The notes below the pieces were generated by a model, which worked only from the letters and a program-made list of their open reading frames with translations, was not told the origin of the DNA and searched no databases. Both the position numbers and the translations under genes were made by a program. From positions 7,876,501 to 7,940,500 of the forward strand of contig JAGTTD010000001.1 in assembly GCA_018398585.1 (NCBI GenBank): 64,000 bases of DNA, read 5' to 3'. Shown here one piece after another: positions 31,438 through 42,300 of the stretch; the first letter of the stretch is position 1, and every line of letters begins with the position of its first letter. The DNA is from Simmondsia chinensis (lineage: Eukaryota; Streptophyta; Magnoliopsida; Caryophyllales; Simmondsiaceae).

Positions 31438-31986
31438 GAGACTATTCATTGACAATCTGTCAACCAAGGGGGCAATGGCGCAGGCACCGTGCTAATAAAT
31501 CCATAGGGGGAATATGCAGAATACGCGGTAAAACTTAATTTTAACGCTACTAACAACGGACTCGTAGGCATTGACTACGCTAGAGCAGCTGGCGCCAAAC
31601 ATGTTGAGGTCTTCAGTGACTTAGAACTCGTAGTAAACCAGGTAACTAGGGAGAACGGAGTAAAGGAGCCCCACCTGGCACAATACCTTGGCCTGGTCCA
31701 GAAGCGAATCTTGGGACTAGAGAGCTTCAGTATACGGGGAATCTCCTGGGAGGATAATAAGCGGGCCGATAAGCTAAATCAGTTGGCTAGCCTCAGGCAC
31801 GTGACAGGAGAAGAAGAAGGAGAGGTGCAGATACAAGAGGTTGACGTGAAGTACCAAAACCGACACCTTCACTGGGACACAATGTAGATACAATATGAAG
31901 AAGGATGGATGCGTCCTATTGTTGATTTCATTTTGCAAAACAAAATACCCGCAGACAAAAAAGAAGCACGAAAGCTATAGCGACAA
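31438..31986 (+). pseudogene. Second RNase H-like domain of the Tat-like element
   Basis: A second RNase H after the retroviral-type one is a known mark of the Tat group. It starts RLFIDNLSTKG, then a one-base frameshift in a G-rich spot near 31468 leads to GAGTVLINP, GEYAEYAVKLNFNATNN, then AGAKHVEVFSDLELVVNQV near 31590 and WEDNKRADKLNQLASL near 31750. The acidic residues at FID, near NN-G (an expected Glu appears lost), FSD and the final NKRAD can be placed. TAG occurs at about 31512, 31886 and 31978. Confidence 0.8.
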
Positions 31987-33139
31987 GTGGCCCGTTTTGT
32001 GATAATCGACCAACAGCTCTATAAAAGGTTGTTCACATACCCCTTGCTAAAATGCCTAACCCAGGAGGAGGGAAATTACGCGCTAAGAGAGACCCATGAA
32101 GGGATCTGCGGAGTACACATCCGAAGACGAACATTGGTAAGAATGACGCTAAGAGCAGGATACTTTTGGCCTACTATGGAAAAAGATGCCACCACACTCG
32201 TACGAAAATGTGATAAGTGCCAGAAATTCGCACCATTGATCCACGTCCCGGTGGTGCCACTACGTCCCATCATTGACCCCATACCTTTTTACCAATGGGG
32301 GGATGGATATCCTGGGCCCATTCCCGCTGGCTAGTGGATAAAGAAAATTTCTGATAGTGGTTGTAGACTACTGCAGCAAATGGGTAGAAACAGAAGCAGT
32401 AGCTAGTATTACTGACCACGCCACCCGCCAATTCTTATGGAAAAACATCATAACTCGCTTCGGAATCCCGCGAGCCGTCATAACCGATAACGGAACGTAA
32501 CTCAGCTCACCACGATTCTGTAACTATTGCCAACATATGAAGATCTCCCTTCACTTCGCATCAGTAGCTTACCCGCAAAGCAATGGTCAAGTAGAAGCCG
32601 AAAACAAGCAGATACTTGTAGGATTGCGACGAAGGTTGGACGATGCAAAAGGAAAGTGGTTGGAAGAATTACCTAGTGTTCTTTGGGCCCACCGTGCTGT
32701 CTACCGAGTAGCCACAGGAGAAACTCCTTTCATGTTGGTCTATGAAGCTGAGGCGGTCATCCCAGTGGAAATAGGAGAGCCCAGCCATCAGACCCAAGGA
32801 TACCAGCAGTTGGAGAATGAAGAAATACGAAGACATTCCCTTGATCTAATCAACGAAACTAGGGAAAATGCCCTCCTCCGCATAACGGCTCAAAAACAGC
32901 GGATATCTCGATACTATAATAAGCATGTAAAGCCTAGAAGTGTGGAGGTAGGAGACCTAGTGCTGTGTCAAGCAAGCAGTACTCACGGCATCGGATCAGG
33001 AAAAGTGGCCGCCAATTGGGAAGGCCCCTACCGTATAAGCACGAAACTTGGAAATGGGAGCTATAAGCTGCAATGTCTCAATGGTACTGAAATACCACGA
33101 TCCTGGAATATGAAGAATCTCAAGAAATACCACACATAG
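31987..33139 (+). pseudogene. Tat-like integrase, broken
   Basis: The zinc domain shows HEGICGVH and later CDKCQ (about 32093-32224). The core DDE residues are present: Asp 32366-32368, Asp 32486-32488 and Glu 32594-32596, with 35 residues between the last two. A frameshift lies near 32340-32355 after TAG 32333, and TAA at 32498 follows the second Asp. From 32537 a 200-codon stretch is open to the natural stop at 33137-33139. It ends GPYRISTKLGNGSYKLQ and a basic tail, the usual gypsy C-terminus. Confidence 0.92.
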
Positions 33140-33518
33140 AAGTTGTAATACAATAAGTGAGCCTTTTAAACCACTCAGACAATAGACATGGATGTTGTTA
33201 GAGACCGTATAACTACAAAATGTACGCCAATATATATATATATATATGATATCATATTCCATTTACAAAAGGGTGCACCCCAAAAGTCGCAGCAGAAATG
33301 CCATCCTTGGAGCACAACTTTGCAAAATGTGCCTATGGATTACTGTTACAAAAGAGCCATAAGCGTAGGTCTCACAAGGGAGGATCCTTCCCGCACTAAA
33401 AGCAACCCTCATTGGGAGAACGGACAGAAAAAAAAAAAAAAAAAGAAGAGGAGAAAGAGGGTAACTACGGCCACCGGCTACTGGACCCTTCTCTCAAACG
33501 CGAGATATCCTGATGAAG
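33140..33518 (+). other. Region between pol and the antisense gene
   Basis: Untranslated DNA with an alternating TA run at about 33229-33248 and an A run at about 33429-33442. No gene recognised. Confidence 0.6.
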
Positions 33519-34139
33519 CTAATCCGCTACCCGCTGAAGCAACTCTTGGCCCAAACCAGGACGACTCCGAAGCAGACGGCGAGCAAAGTTAGAGAGACCC
33601 GAAGAAAAGCCTCGCCAGTAAGAGGAACTCATCGAGTCGCGAAATTCCACACTAGTCTTAAACTGGGTAACGGCATCCTCCGCGGCCCTCGAGTCCTCCA
33701 CCTGACGGCATTGCATCTCGTCCTGTAGTTTCTCTAAACGTGCCTGACAGGAGGATAATTCTCCCCTTAGCCCTTGCGCTTCCAAAGAAACCGCTGCTAA
33801 CTCTCCCCTTAACCCTTGCGCCTCCAAAGAAGCCGTGGCATACATTTCCCGAAGCCTTTGAGCCTCTTGTGCCTCCCTCTCTTTCTCCTCGCTAACCCTT
33901 TGGGCCTCCCGTGCTACTCTCTCTTTCTCTTCACGGCTCCGCTTAGCCTCCTCCAGTGCCGTATCTTTCTCCCTCTGTAATAAAGAGACCACTAGGACTT
34001 CTTCTTCTCTTGCCACTTTCATCCCTTGCACCATCGCGGCAAGGTCCCGGTTCTCACCCTCCAGCCTAGCAAGCTCTTTTTTCACCGTCTCCCTCTCCTG
34101 AAACCACCTGGTAACCATAGCGGTAGTCCACGAGCTAAC

Positions 34140-34209
34140 CTGCGACCACATCATAAATAGGTAAGTCCAACAACAGCCATAGAATGTCAAGGCATAATGG
34201 AAGCACTAC
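34140..34209 (-). other. Intron 3 of the antisense gene (70 nt)
   Basis: On the minus strand AAAG/GTAGTG starts it and GTCGCAG/GTTAGC ends it. Removal joins a Lys codon to a Val codon in frame and leads from the Ser/Pro-rich exon into the coiled coil. Confidence 0.65.
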
Positions 34210-35407
34210 CTTTAAGGCATAGGTCGCAACCGTATCCTTCGTGGCAGCCGGAGGCACTTCTGAAGGAAGTGCACCATGACTCCTCCTTTGGATAATGTCT
34301 ACGCCATCGCAAGGAGAGAGGACGGAAGAAACGCCAACAAATGGGACTTCAGGAGGAAAGTCCCTATCACTAATAGCTGCCCCATCCCGCAAAGGGGAAG
34401 ACTCCTGTCCAAAAGGAGGAATACCCTGAAAAGGATCCGGCACCGATGATAGATCAACTCGAAAAGAAGGAGGAAATCTGTCATCACTACCGTCACCTCC
34501 TATCTCCAAAACGTCAAATGAAGCAGAAAAAGGGGGTGTTCGGATGGGCGACTCAACATGAACCGGGACCCTTTCTATATCATCCCCCCTTAAAGCTGCC
34601 TCCCTACTAATAGATCTCCCCAGGTCTTCTCCAGCCGCCGGTACTTCGTCCACTCCCGAGCACTCACTCCGATCAACCGCCTCTGTCATAACAGCGGCCG
34701 GCGCACTTTCAAGTACGCCGGTGGGCGAACGTCCCGAAGACTCCTGGATAGCGGCAGTGGCCGTCACCCCCATTTAGCCAGGTCAAGGCCCTGCTGTTCC
34801 CATGGTAGCCGCAGCAGGTACCCCTCCGGTTACCTCTTCTGAAGGGGAGAACGATGGCGCGTCCGAACCTATTGTAGTAGCAGCAGCAGGTATCCCTCCG
34901 GTTACCCCTTCGGAAGGGGGGAATGACGGCACGTCTGGACCTATTGCAATAGCAGCGGTTGCACCCTCTGGGGTGCCGACAGCGGTTTCAGGTAAAATAC
35001 TCAGCGTCTCATCACCCGAGCTAGGCCTAACTACCACCACCGCAGGCTGAGGACAAGAGACGCCTGCCACTGATTGGGATGATTCACTCACTGCCACCCC
35101 AGCATCCAAGGTGGGAACATACCTCTCCAAAGCTGGGGAAGCCTATACCACGGGGATGCCAGTCATGTCCCTTTGCGGAGAAGGTATCACCCTTGATGGC
35201 TCCTCTACTTGTGCCGCAACATTAGTCTTCTTGCGCTTCTTCTGATGTGGCCTGAGAGGCTCCTCTCTGCCTCAGGAGATACTCTTTTCCTCATCCTAGA
35301 AGACGCTCAACCCTTAACAGCAGCCCCTTTTCCTCTCTCTGCTGCCCCGCCACCACCCTGACGATAATCCTCCGTAAGTTGAATGATATCTACATCAACT
35401 TCTGGTC

Positions 35408-35518
35408 CTGTAATAGCAACACCCGAAAGGAGGTTAGGAAAAATTATGACAAACAAAAAAAAAGGAAGAAGGGAGAAAGAAGGACAAGCTTCCCCCCTTG
35501 GGCTAAAGAGTCTCTTAC
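35408..35518 (-). other. Intron 2 of the antisense gene (111 nt)
   Basis: The donor AGTG/GTAAGAG and the acceptor TGCTATTACAG/GACC have a T-rich tract between. Splicing splits a Gly codon and keeps frame into PEVDVDIIQLTEDY. Confidence 0.72.
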
Positions 35519-36344
35519 CACTTGCTGGCCTGGCACATAAACCCGCATTTATAAGCACCCTCTCCTAAGCGAAAATTTCCTTGATGGCCACAAAATGAGA
35601 GTCCAACCCCCTCTCAAAATACTGAACCACCTCCTTGTCAAGAGGCGAAAGCTCATCCGTGGAAGGAGTGTTGCTTTTATTCACCTTAGTCCAACACGTA
35701 GGGAGAAGTAAGGGTTGTGGGGTCTCACCCACACAAATTTATTTTGCCAAAAATTCACCTTGGACGGGTTATTTTCCACAAACTTCACTCCCGTCTTACC
35801 CTCAAACGTCACCACTCCCCTTAGTTGTCTAGCCCTAAATAAATAGTCAAAACTACGTGTGGAGGGAGTCAATCCCACCACAAAGCAAGTGACCAAATAC
35901 CCAAAAATGTTCCTAAACCCATTTGGGCTAATCTGGCTAGGGCATAAAGAATACTGTCTAAAAACCCACTCTAATATACTGGGCAAGGGAAACATCAACC
36001 CCGCTTCCAAAGAATCCATGGTAACCGAAAAAGAGCCCGGATGGCGGGGGAACAAAATGTTATCATTCTCCATCGGCCCAATAACCTCATAGTCATCAGG
36101 AAAGTAAAACTTATCTCGAAATTGCTTAACCCCCTCGGCGGAAGACATTGAGGAGACAAAGGTCCCTAAAGGGAGCACCATTGCCGCTTTAGGAAACTGG
36201 GCGCGAACCTCCTCCTCCTCTGGGGATTGTGCCGGTAAGGGAGCCAATCGTGACAATGGTTCCACCGCCAAACCCTCCTCGGCAGAGATCTCCCCAGCAC
36301 CGTCATGGCGACTGTGACCCGGCTGTGGCTTTTTTGGAGCCATA

Positions 36345-36404
36345 CTGTAAAAAGGAAACAACAAAAAGGAAAAAGGAAAAGAGGTCAGACCAAGAAAACC
36401 TTAC
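36345..36404 (-). other. Leader intron of the antisense gene (60 nt)
   Basis: The donor GG/GTAAGGTTTTC and the acceptor TCCTTTTTACAG lie just before TATGGCTCC. The upstream exon has an ATG-led frame (MVDSDENAQLISDFLASI, about 36615 down), but simple splicing would not keep it in frame with MAPKK, so I treat this as a 5' leader intron or the upstream exon as a separate short frame. Confidence 0.55.
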
Positions 36405-36968
36405 CCCGGTAACTTTGAGGTGGCCCACCGGAGTTCCCCCTGGGCAAAAGTGGAACATCTATCCCTGAGGGCAAGGAGGCGTTCTCCGAACCAGGCCAAC
36501 AGAAGGAGGGGGATACCGCTTGATCGAGAAACATCCCCCCCTCTATTACCGGGCTTACGGCTATGCTTGCTAGGAAATCAGAAATAAGCTGGGCGTTCTC
36601 GTCAGAGTCCACCATGGGAGCTCTGACGAGCAACTCAGGATTCAAAAGCCTTAAAAACAAAAAAAAAAAAAGTGAAGAAAACGTTTGGAAAAGCAAAATC
36701 CTACTAAAAATTTAACAAAGTACTCTCAAACCAATAGCAAATTACCTTGAAATCAGGATGAAAACCGGTTATAAGTAAAAATGAGAGAGTTAGGGTTCGC
36801 GGAGAAGGCAAGCTCGCTGTGGAAGAGAAGGGGTTTTAGGGTTTTTGATAAACAAACTGTAAATAATGCCCAAAGGTCAAAGGTGACAGCCAAAAGAAGG
36901 GGGTGGGTACACGTCATCTTACCTTGAAGAAGAACCTCGCACACAGCATCACTTAAGTAGACCGATAA
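36405..36968 (-). other. Upstream exon and likely promoter side of the antisense gene
   Basis: It includes a minus-strand frame MVDSDENAQLIS (about 36615 to 36405) and then AT-rich DNA with an A run (36658-36671). This would hold the promoter for antisense transcription. It ends at the satellite start. Confidence 0.45.
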
Positions 36969-39340
36969 CCCAGCCTTGACGGCCGGGGGGCTTGTTAGTT
37001 AACATTACTTAGTTCTTTTCCTTAGTTTTATGTGTTGTTTTATCTTACTCAGCCTTGACGGGTAGGGGCTTGCTAGTTAACGTTACTTAGTTCTTTTACT
37101 TAGTTTGATGTGTTGTTCTATCTTACCCAGCCTTGACGGCTAGGGGCTTGTTAGTTAACGTTACTTAGTTCTTTTTCTTAGTTTTATGTGTTGTTCTATC
37201 TTACCCAGCCTTGACGGCTGGGGGGCTTGTTAGTAAACGTTACTTAGATCTGTACCTTAGTTTTATGTGTTGTTCTAGCTTACCCAGCCTTGACGGCTGG
37301 GGGGCTTGTTAGTTAACATTACTTAGTTCTTTTTCTTAGTTTTATGTGTTGTTTTATCTCACCCAGCCTTGACGGCTGGGGGCTTGCTAGTTAACGTTAC
37401 TTAGTTCTTTTCCTTAGTTTTATGTGTTGTTTGATCTTACCCAGCCTTGACGGCTGGGGGCTTGCTAGTTAACTCTACTTACTTCTTTTCCTTAGTTTTA
37501 TGTGTTGTTTTATCTTACCCAGTCTGGACGGATGGGGGCTTTCTAGTTAACGTTACTTAGTTCCTTTCCTTAGTTTTATGTGTTGTTCTATCTTACCCAG
37601 CCTTGACGGCTGGGGGGCTTTGCTAGTTAACGTTACTTAGTTCTTATCCTTAGTTTTACGTGTTGTTTTAACTTACCTAGCCTTGATGGCTGGGGGGATT
37701 GCTAGTTAACATTACTTAGATCTTTTCCTTAGTTTTATGTGTTGTTTTAACTTACCCAGCTTTGACGGCTGGGGGCTTGCCAGTTAACGTTACTTAGTCC
37801 TTTTCCTAAGTTTTATGTGTTGTTTCAACATACCCAGCCTTGATGGCTGGGGGCTTGCTAGTTAACATTACTCAGTTCTTTTTCTTAGTTTTTATGTGTT
37901 GTTTTATCTTACCCGGCCTTGACGGCTGGGGGCTTACTAGTTAACGTTATTCAGTTCTTTTCCTTAGTTTTATATGTTGTTTTATCTTACCCAGCGTTGA
38001 TGGCTGGGGGCTTGTTAGTTAGCATTACATAGTTCTTTTCCTTAGTTTTATGTGTTGTTCTATCGTACCCAGCCTTGACGGCTGGGGACCTTGCTAGTTA
38101 ACGTTACATAGTTCTTTTTCATAGTTTTATGTGTTGTTCCATCTCACCCAGCCCTGACGGATGGGGGGCAAGCTAGTTAACTTTACTTAGTTCTTTTCCT
38201 TCGTTTTATGTGTTGTTCCATCTTACCCAGCCTTGACGGCTGGGGGGTTGTTAGTTAACGTTACTTAGTTCTTTTCCTAAGTTTTATGTGTTGTTGTATC
38301 TTACCCAACCATGACGGCCGGGGGCTTGTTTGTTAACGTAATTTGTTCTTTTCCTTAGTTTTATGTGTTGTCCCATCTTACCCAGCCTTGACGGCTGGGG
38401 GATTGTTAGTTAAAGTTACTTAGTTCTTTTCCTCAGTTTTATGTGTTGTTTTATCTTACCCAGCCTTGATGGCTGGGGGCCTTGCTAGTCAACGCTACAT
38501 AGTTCTTTTCTTTAGTTTTATGTGTTGTTCCGTCTTACCCAGCCTTGCCGGCTGGGGGGCTTGCTTGTTAACGTTACTTAGTTCTTTTCCTTACTTTTAT
38601 GTGTTGTTCTATCTTACCCAGCCTTGACGGCTGGGGGGCTTGCTAGTTAACGTTATTTAGTTCTTTCCCTTAGTTTTATGTGTTGTTTAATCATAACCAG
38701 CCTTGACGGCTGGGGGCTTGTTAGTTAACGTTACTTAGTTCTTTTCCGTAGTTTCAGGTGTTGTTCTATCTTACCCAGCCTTGACGGCTGGGGGGCTTGC
38801 TAGTTAACGTTACTAAGTTCTTTTCCTTAGTTTTATGTGTTGTTTTATCATACACAGCCTTGACGGCAGGGGGGCTTATTAGTTAACGTTACTTAGTTCT
38901 GTTCTTTAGTTTTATGTGTTGTTTTATCTTACCCAGCCTTGATGGCTGGAGGCTTGTTAGTGAACGTTACTTAGTTCTTTTCCTTTGTTTAATGTGATGT
39001 TTTATCCAACCCAGCCTTGACGGCTGGGGGCTTGCAAGTTATCGTTACTTAGTTCTTTCCCTTAGTTTGATGTGTTGTTCTATCTTACCCAGCCTTGGCG
39101 GCTGGGGGCCTGTTAGTTAACGTTACTTAGTTCTTTTCCTTGGTTTTATGTGTTGTTCTATCTTACCCAGCCTTGACGGCTGGGGGGCTTGTTAGTTAAC
39201 GTTACTTAGTTCTTTTCCTTAGTTTTATGTGTTGTTCTAGCATGCCCAGCCTTGACGGCTGGGGGGCTTGTTAGTTAATAATACTTAGTTCTTTTCCTTA
39301 GTTTTATGGGTTGTTTTATCTTGCCCAGCCATGACGGCTG

Positions 39341-42300
39341 GGGGCTTGCTAGTTAACTTTACTTAGTTCTTTTCCTCAGTTTTGTGTGTCGTTTTATCTA
39401 ACCCAGCCTCGACGGCTGGGGGGCTTGTTAGTTAACGTTACTTATCCTTTTCCTTAGTTTATGTGTTGTTTTATCTTACCCAGCCTTGACGGCCGGGGCT
39501 TGTTTGTTAACGTTGCTCAGTTCGTTTCCTTAGTTTTACGTGTTGTTCTATCTTACCCAGCCTTGACGGCTGGGGGCTTGTTAGTTAACGTTACTTAGTT
39601 CTTTTCCTTAGTTTTATGTGTTGTTCTATCTTACCCAGCCTTGACGGCTAGGGCCTTGCTAGTTAATATTACTTAGTTCTTTTCTTTAGTTTTATGTGTT
39701 GCTTTATCTTACCCAGCCTTGACGGCGGGGGGCTTGCGAGTCAACGTTTCTTAATTCTTTTCCTTAGTTTTATGTGTTGTTTTATCTTACCCAACCTTGA
39801 CGGCTGGGGGCTTGCTGGTTAACTTGACTTAGTTCTTTTCCTTCGTTTTATGTGTAGTTTCATCTTACCCGGCCTTGACGGCTGGGGCTTTGTTACTTAA
39901 CCTAATTAGTTCTTTTCCTTCGTTTTATGTGTTGTTCCATCTTACCCAGCCTTGACGGCTGGGGGGTTGTTAGTTAACGTTACTTAGTTCTTTTCCTAAG
40001 TTTTATGTGTTCTTGTATCTTACCCAGCCTTGACGGCCGGGGGCTTGTTTGTTAATTTAATTAGTTCTTTTCCTTAGTTTTATGTGTAGTTCCATCTTAC
40101 CCAGCCTTGACGGCTGGGGGGTTGTTAGTTAACGTTACTTAGTTCTTTTCCTCTGTTTTATGTGTTGTTTTATCTTACCCAGCCTTGACGGCTGGGGGCC
40201 TTGCTAGTTAACGCTAAATAGTTCTTTTCTTTAGTTTTATATGTTGTTCTATCATACCCAGCCTTGACGGATGGGGGGCTCGCTAGTTTACGTTACTTAG
40301 TTCTTTTCCATACTTTTATGTGTTGATCTATCTTACCCAGCCTTGACCGCTGGGGGCTTGCTAGTTAGCATTACTTAGTTCTTTTCCTTAGTTTTATGTG
40401 TTGTTCCATCTTACCCAGCCTTGATGGCTGGGGGGTTTGCTAGTTAACGTTACTTAGTTCTTTTCCTTCGTTTTATGTGTTGTTTTATCATACCAAGCCT
40501 TGACGGCTGGGGGATTGTTTGTTAACGTTACTTAGTTCTTTTTCTTATTTTCAGGTGTTGTTCTATCTTACCCAGCCTTGACTGCTGCGGGCTTGTTACT
40601 TAATGTTACTTAGTTCTTTTCCTTAGTTTTATGTATTGTTCTATCTTACCCAGCCTTGACGGCTGGGAGGCTTGCTAGTTAACGTTACATAATTCTTTCC
40701 CTTAGTTTTATCTGTCGTTTGATCTTACCCAGCCTTTACGGCCGCCGGGGGGGGGGGGGGGGGGGGGGGGGCTTGCTTGTTAACTTTACTTAGTTCTTTT
40801 TCTTAGTTTTATGTGTTATTTTATCTTACCCAGCCTTGACCGTAGGGGGGCTTGTTAGTTAAAGTTACTTAGTTCTGTTCTTTAGTTTTATATGTTGTTT
40901 TATCTTACCCAGCCTTGATGGCTGGGGGCTTCTTAGTTAACGTTAATTAGTTCTTTTCCGTAGTTTAATGTTTTATTTTATCTTACCCAGCCTTGAAGGC
41001 CGGGGGCTTGCCAGTTAACGTTACTTAGTTCATTTCCTTAGTTTCATGTGTTGTTCTATCTTACCCAACCTTGACGGCTAGGGCCTTGCTAGTTAATATT
41101 ACTTAGTTCTTTTCCTTAGTTTTATGTGTTGCTTTAACTTACCCAGCCTTGCGAGTTAACGTTTCTTAATTCTTTTCCTTAGTTTTATGTGTTGTTTTAT
41201 CTTACCTAACCTTGACGTCTGGGGGCTTACTGGTTAACTTGACTTAGTTCTTTTCCTTCGTTTTATGTGTAGTTTCATCTTACCTGGCCTTGACGGCTGG
41301 GGGTTTGTTACTTAACCTAATCAGTTCTTTTCCTTCATTTTATGTGTTGTTCCATCTTACCCAGCCTTGACGGCTGGGGGGTTGTTAGTTAACGTTACTT
41401 AGTTCTTTTCCTAAGTTTAATGTGTTCTTGTATCTTACCCAGCCTTGACGGCTGGGGGCTTGTTTGTTAACGTAATTAGTTCTTTTCCTTAGTTTTATGT
41501 GTTGTTCCATCTTACCCAGCCTTGACGGCTGGGGGGTTGTTAGTTAACGTTACTTAGTTCTTTTCCTCAGTTTTATGTGTTGTTTTATCTTACCCAGCCT
41601 TGACGGCTGGGGGCCTTGCTAGTTAACGCTAAATAGTTCTTTTCTTTAGTTTTATGTGTTGTTCTATCTTACCCAGCCTTGACGGATGGGGGGCTCGCTA
41701 GTTAACGTTACTTAGTTCTTTTCCATACTTTTATTTGTTGTTCTATCTTACCCAGCCTTGACCGCTGGGGGCTTGCTAGTTAACGTTACTTAGTTCTTTT
41801 CCTTAGTTTTATGTGTTGTTCTATCTTACCCAGCCTTGACGGCTGGGGGCTTGTTAGTTAACGTTACTTAGTTCTTTTCCTTCATTTTATGGGTTGTTTA
41901 ATCATACCCAGCCTTGACGGCTGGGGGATTGTTTGTTAACGTTACTTAGTTCTTTTCCTTAGTTTCAGGTGTCGTTCTATCTTACCCGGCCTTGACTGCT
42001 GCGGGCTTGTTAGTTAGCGTTACTTAGTTCTTTTCCTTAGTTTTATGTATTGTTCTATCTTACCCAGCCTTGACGGCTGGGAGGCTTGCTAGTTAACGTT
42101 ACTTAATTCTTTCCCTTAGTTTTATCTGTCGTTTGATCTTACCCAGCCTTTACGGCCGCCGGGGGGGGGGGGGGGGGGGGGGGCTTGCTTGTTAACTTTA
42201 CTTAGTTCTTTTTCTTAGTTTTATGTGTTATTTTATCTTACCCAGCCTTGACCGTAGGGGGGCTTGTTAGTTAAAGTTACTTAGTTCTGTTCTTTAGTTT

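Larger units (their letters stand above)
33519..36343 (-). pseudogene. Antisense gene of the Tat-like element (Transposase_28-like N-domain, coiled-coil C-domain), broken
   Basis: It reads toward pol from ATG 36343 (MAPKKPQPGHSRHD). Exon 1 (36343-35519) holds a globular domain with FYFPDDYEVIGP, LPSILEWVFRQYSLCPSQIS and NIFGYLVTCFVVGLTPS, resembling the family annotated as putative gypsy-type transposon (Transposase_28). Exon 2 (35407-34210) is Ser/Pro/Gly-rich with a 72-bp in-frame repeat (about 34800-34965). Exon 3 (34139-33519) is a Glu/Arg-rich coiled coil ending LLQRVAD. Splicing at 35518/35408 and 34209/34140 preserves the reading frame. Damage: frameshift near 35745, TAG 35567-35565, frameshift near 35260, stops near 34775-34783. 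The role is unknown; antisense transcription in Tat elements is described. Confidence 0.8.
27540..36968 (+). mobile_element. Tat-like Ty3/gypsy retrotransposon with antisense gene; 3' LTR missing
   Basis: Layout: 5' LTR, TGGCGCC primer site, gag, protease, reverse transcriptase, RNase H, a second RNase H-like domain, integrase, then a long 3' region with an opposite-strand gene. The second RNase H and the antisense gene before the 3' LTR are marks of the Tat/Retand group. Gag-pol has nine in-frame stops and about two frameshifts. No 3' LTR is found; the 78-bp satellite starts at 36969 with a sequence that looks like the polypurine tract. The left LTR edge is uncertain. Confidence 0.88.

Noticed and set aside
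34802..35050. Plus-strand 82-codon frame
   Set aside because: It is a shadow of the repeat-bearing exon 2 of the antisense gene.
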